This document shows positions 63,136-64,000 of a DNA stretch of 64,000 nt, in pieces (the stretch's first letter is position 1; every line of letters begins with the position of its first letter). Source of the DNA: Myxococcales bacterium (lineage in GTDB: Bacteria > Myxococcota > Polyangia > Polyangiales > Polyangiaceae). The translations under genes and the position numbers were made by a program. The DNA lies in the NCBI GenBank assembly GCA_003151595.1, contig PLXW01000052.1:19357-83356 (forward strand). The letters are read 5' to 3'. Under the pieces are notes generated by a model. It did not search any database, was not told the origin of the DNA, and saw nothing but the letters and a program-made list of their open reading frames with translations.

Positions 63136-64000
63136 CTGCAAAGCTCCCGCGAGGCGCGGCCTCTATCCCGCGATCGAGCCGTACCGTACCGGCCGCATCG
63201 CCGTCTCCCCTCTCCACGACCTCTACTACGAGGAGTCGGGAAACCCGGACGGCAAGCCGGTCGTGTTCCTCCACGGCGGTCCGGGTGGCGGCACCGAACC
63301 GAAGCAGCGGCGCTTCTTCGACCCCGAGGCCTACCGGATCGTGCTCTTCGATCAGCGCGGGTGCGGCAAGAGCGTGCCGCATGCGTCGCTCGAAGAGAAC
63401 ACGACGTGGGATCTCGTCGGCGACATCGAGCGCTTGCGCGAGCGGCTCGGGATCGCGCGCTGGCAGGTCTTCGGCGGATCGTGGGGGAGCACGCTGGGAC
63501 TCGCGTACGCACAGACGCACCCCGACCGTGTGACCGAGCTCGTCCTGCGCGGGATCTGCCTGCTGCGAAAGCACGAGATCGACTGGTTCTACCAACGCGG
63601 CGCCGACGCGCTCTTCCCGGACGCTTGGGAGGAGTTCGTCGCGCCGATTCCGCCGGACGAGCGAGCGGATTTGCTCGGGGCCTACCACCTTCGCCTGACG
63701 AGCGACGACCCTCGAACGCGGCAAGAAGCGGCGCGCGCGTGGAGCGTGTGGGAGGGCAAGACGAGCTGCTTCACGCCCGACCCGGCGGTCATCGCGAAGA
63801 CGGCGAGCGACGAGTTCAGCCTCGCGGCGGCGCGCATCGAGTGCCACTACTTCCTCAACCGAGGCTTCCTGACCGGGGAGCGCGCGCTCCTCGCGGCGGC
63901 GAACGTGGCCAAGATCCGCCGCATCCGCGGCGTCATCGTTCAAGGGCGTTACGACGTGGTGTGTCCGATGGAGAACGCCTGGGCGCTCCACCGTGCGTGG
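63122..64000 (+). CDS. pip: Proline iminopeptidase, partial at the 3' end
   Basis: 293 residues visible; the gene continues past the window. The ATG at 63122 lies inside the preceding gene (14-base overlap), so translation is coupled. Alpha/beta-hydrolase with oxyanion motif HGGPGGG, DQRGCGKS, nucleophile in GGSWGS, and the near-complete S33 family pattern (PYRTGRIAVSPLHDLYYEESGNP). It should release N-terminal proline from peptides. Linked to the S-F-A-P peptide gene it might trim that product, but housekeeping enzymes of this type are common. Confidence 0.92.
   Translation, partial: MPPVDCKAPARRGLYPAIEPYRTGRIAVSPLHDLYYEESGNPDGKPVVFLHGGPGGGTEPKQRRFFDPEAYRIVLFDQRGCGKSVPHASLEENTTWDLVGDIERLRERLGIARWQVFGGSWGSTLGLAYAQTHPDRVTELVLRGICLLRKHEIDWFYQRGADALFPDAWEEFVAPIPPDERADLLGAYHLRLTSDDPRTRQEAARAWSVWEGKTSCFTPDPAVIAKTASDEFSLAAARIECHYFLNRGFLTGERALLAAANVAKIRRIRGVIVQGRYDVVCPMENAWALHRAW

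Overview
The window is high-GC DNA from what looks like a member of the Myxococcota, most likely the Polyangiales side. The evidence is several Hanks-type Ser/Thr kinases, an FHA/sigma-54 activator, many Asp/Gly/Ser-rich lipoproteins, two MYXO-CTERM-style tails and a kumamolisin-type protease. There is no rRNA, insertion sequence, phage or CRISPR array.

Layout. 1-2.7 kb: end of a probable ammonium transporter facing a small lipoprotein / outer-membrane barrel / lipoprotein operon. 3.1-6.4 kb: adenylate cyclase, VOC protein and exported proteins on the minus strand. 6.5-10.1 kb: membrane protein, small protein and a membrane-bound spermidine-synthase-like protein. 10.3-18.5 kb: signalling block with an FHA-sigma54 activator, a kinase fused to a periplasmic-binding domain, and a kinase-TPR gene broken by a one-base frameshift. 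18.7-25.9 kb: a decayed surface protein, a DUF1554-type lipoprotein, a cyclic-nucleotide-binding protein, a dual-specificity-type phosphatase, a HAF-repeat lipoprotein and a thioredoxin-domain lipoprotein. 26-36 kb: sedolisin protease, parvulin, GNAT enzyme, glycosidase-like lipoprotein and small lipoproteins. 36-43 kb: PEGA/TPR protein coupled to a kinase, a second kinase-periplasmic-binding fusion and a third kinase.

43.8-47.8 kb holds one of the two most interesting loci. It is a minus-strand operon with an outer-membrane monoheme cytochrome-barrel fusion (Cyc2-like), an azurin-like lipoprotein, two further lipoproteins with a second kind of blue-copper ligand pattern, and a small Cys-rich lipoprotein. 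It reads as an electron path across the outer membrane. A tRNA-like element lies upstream of it. 48.6-52.9 kb: esterase/PHB-depolymerase-like lipoprotein, propeller-like surface protein and MFS transporter.

53.1-64 kb holds the second. A four-gene overlapping operon (two unknowns, a two-domain KaiC-like ATPase and a PAS histidine kinase) lies downstream of a 1342-residue protein with the order winged helix / FkbH-HAD / acyl carrier / acyl-AMP ligase. Directly upstream of that gene is a 55-codon gene for a precursor-like peptide whose C-terminus carries S-F-A-P repeats. Divergent from it are a metallo-beta-lactamase-fold protein and an overlapping proline iminopeptidase. Together these suggest an undescribed peptide-modifying (RiPP-like, possibly acylating) pathway. 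That function is inferred from domain content and gene order only.
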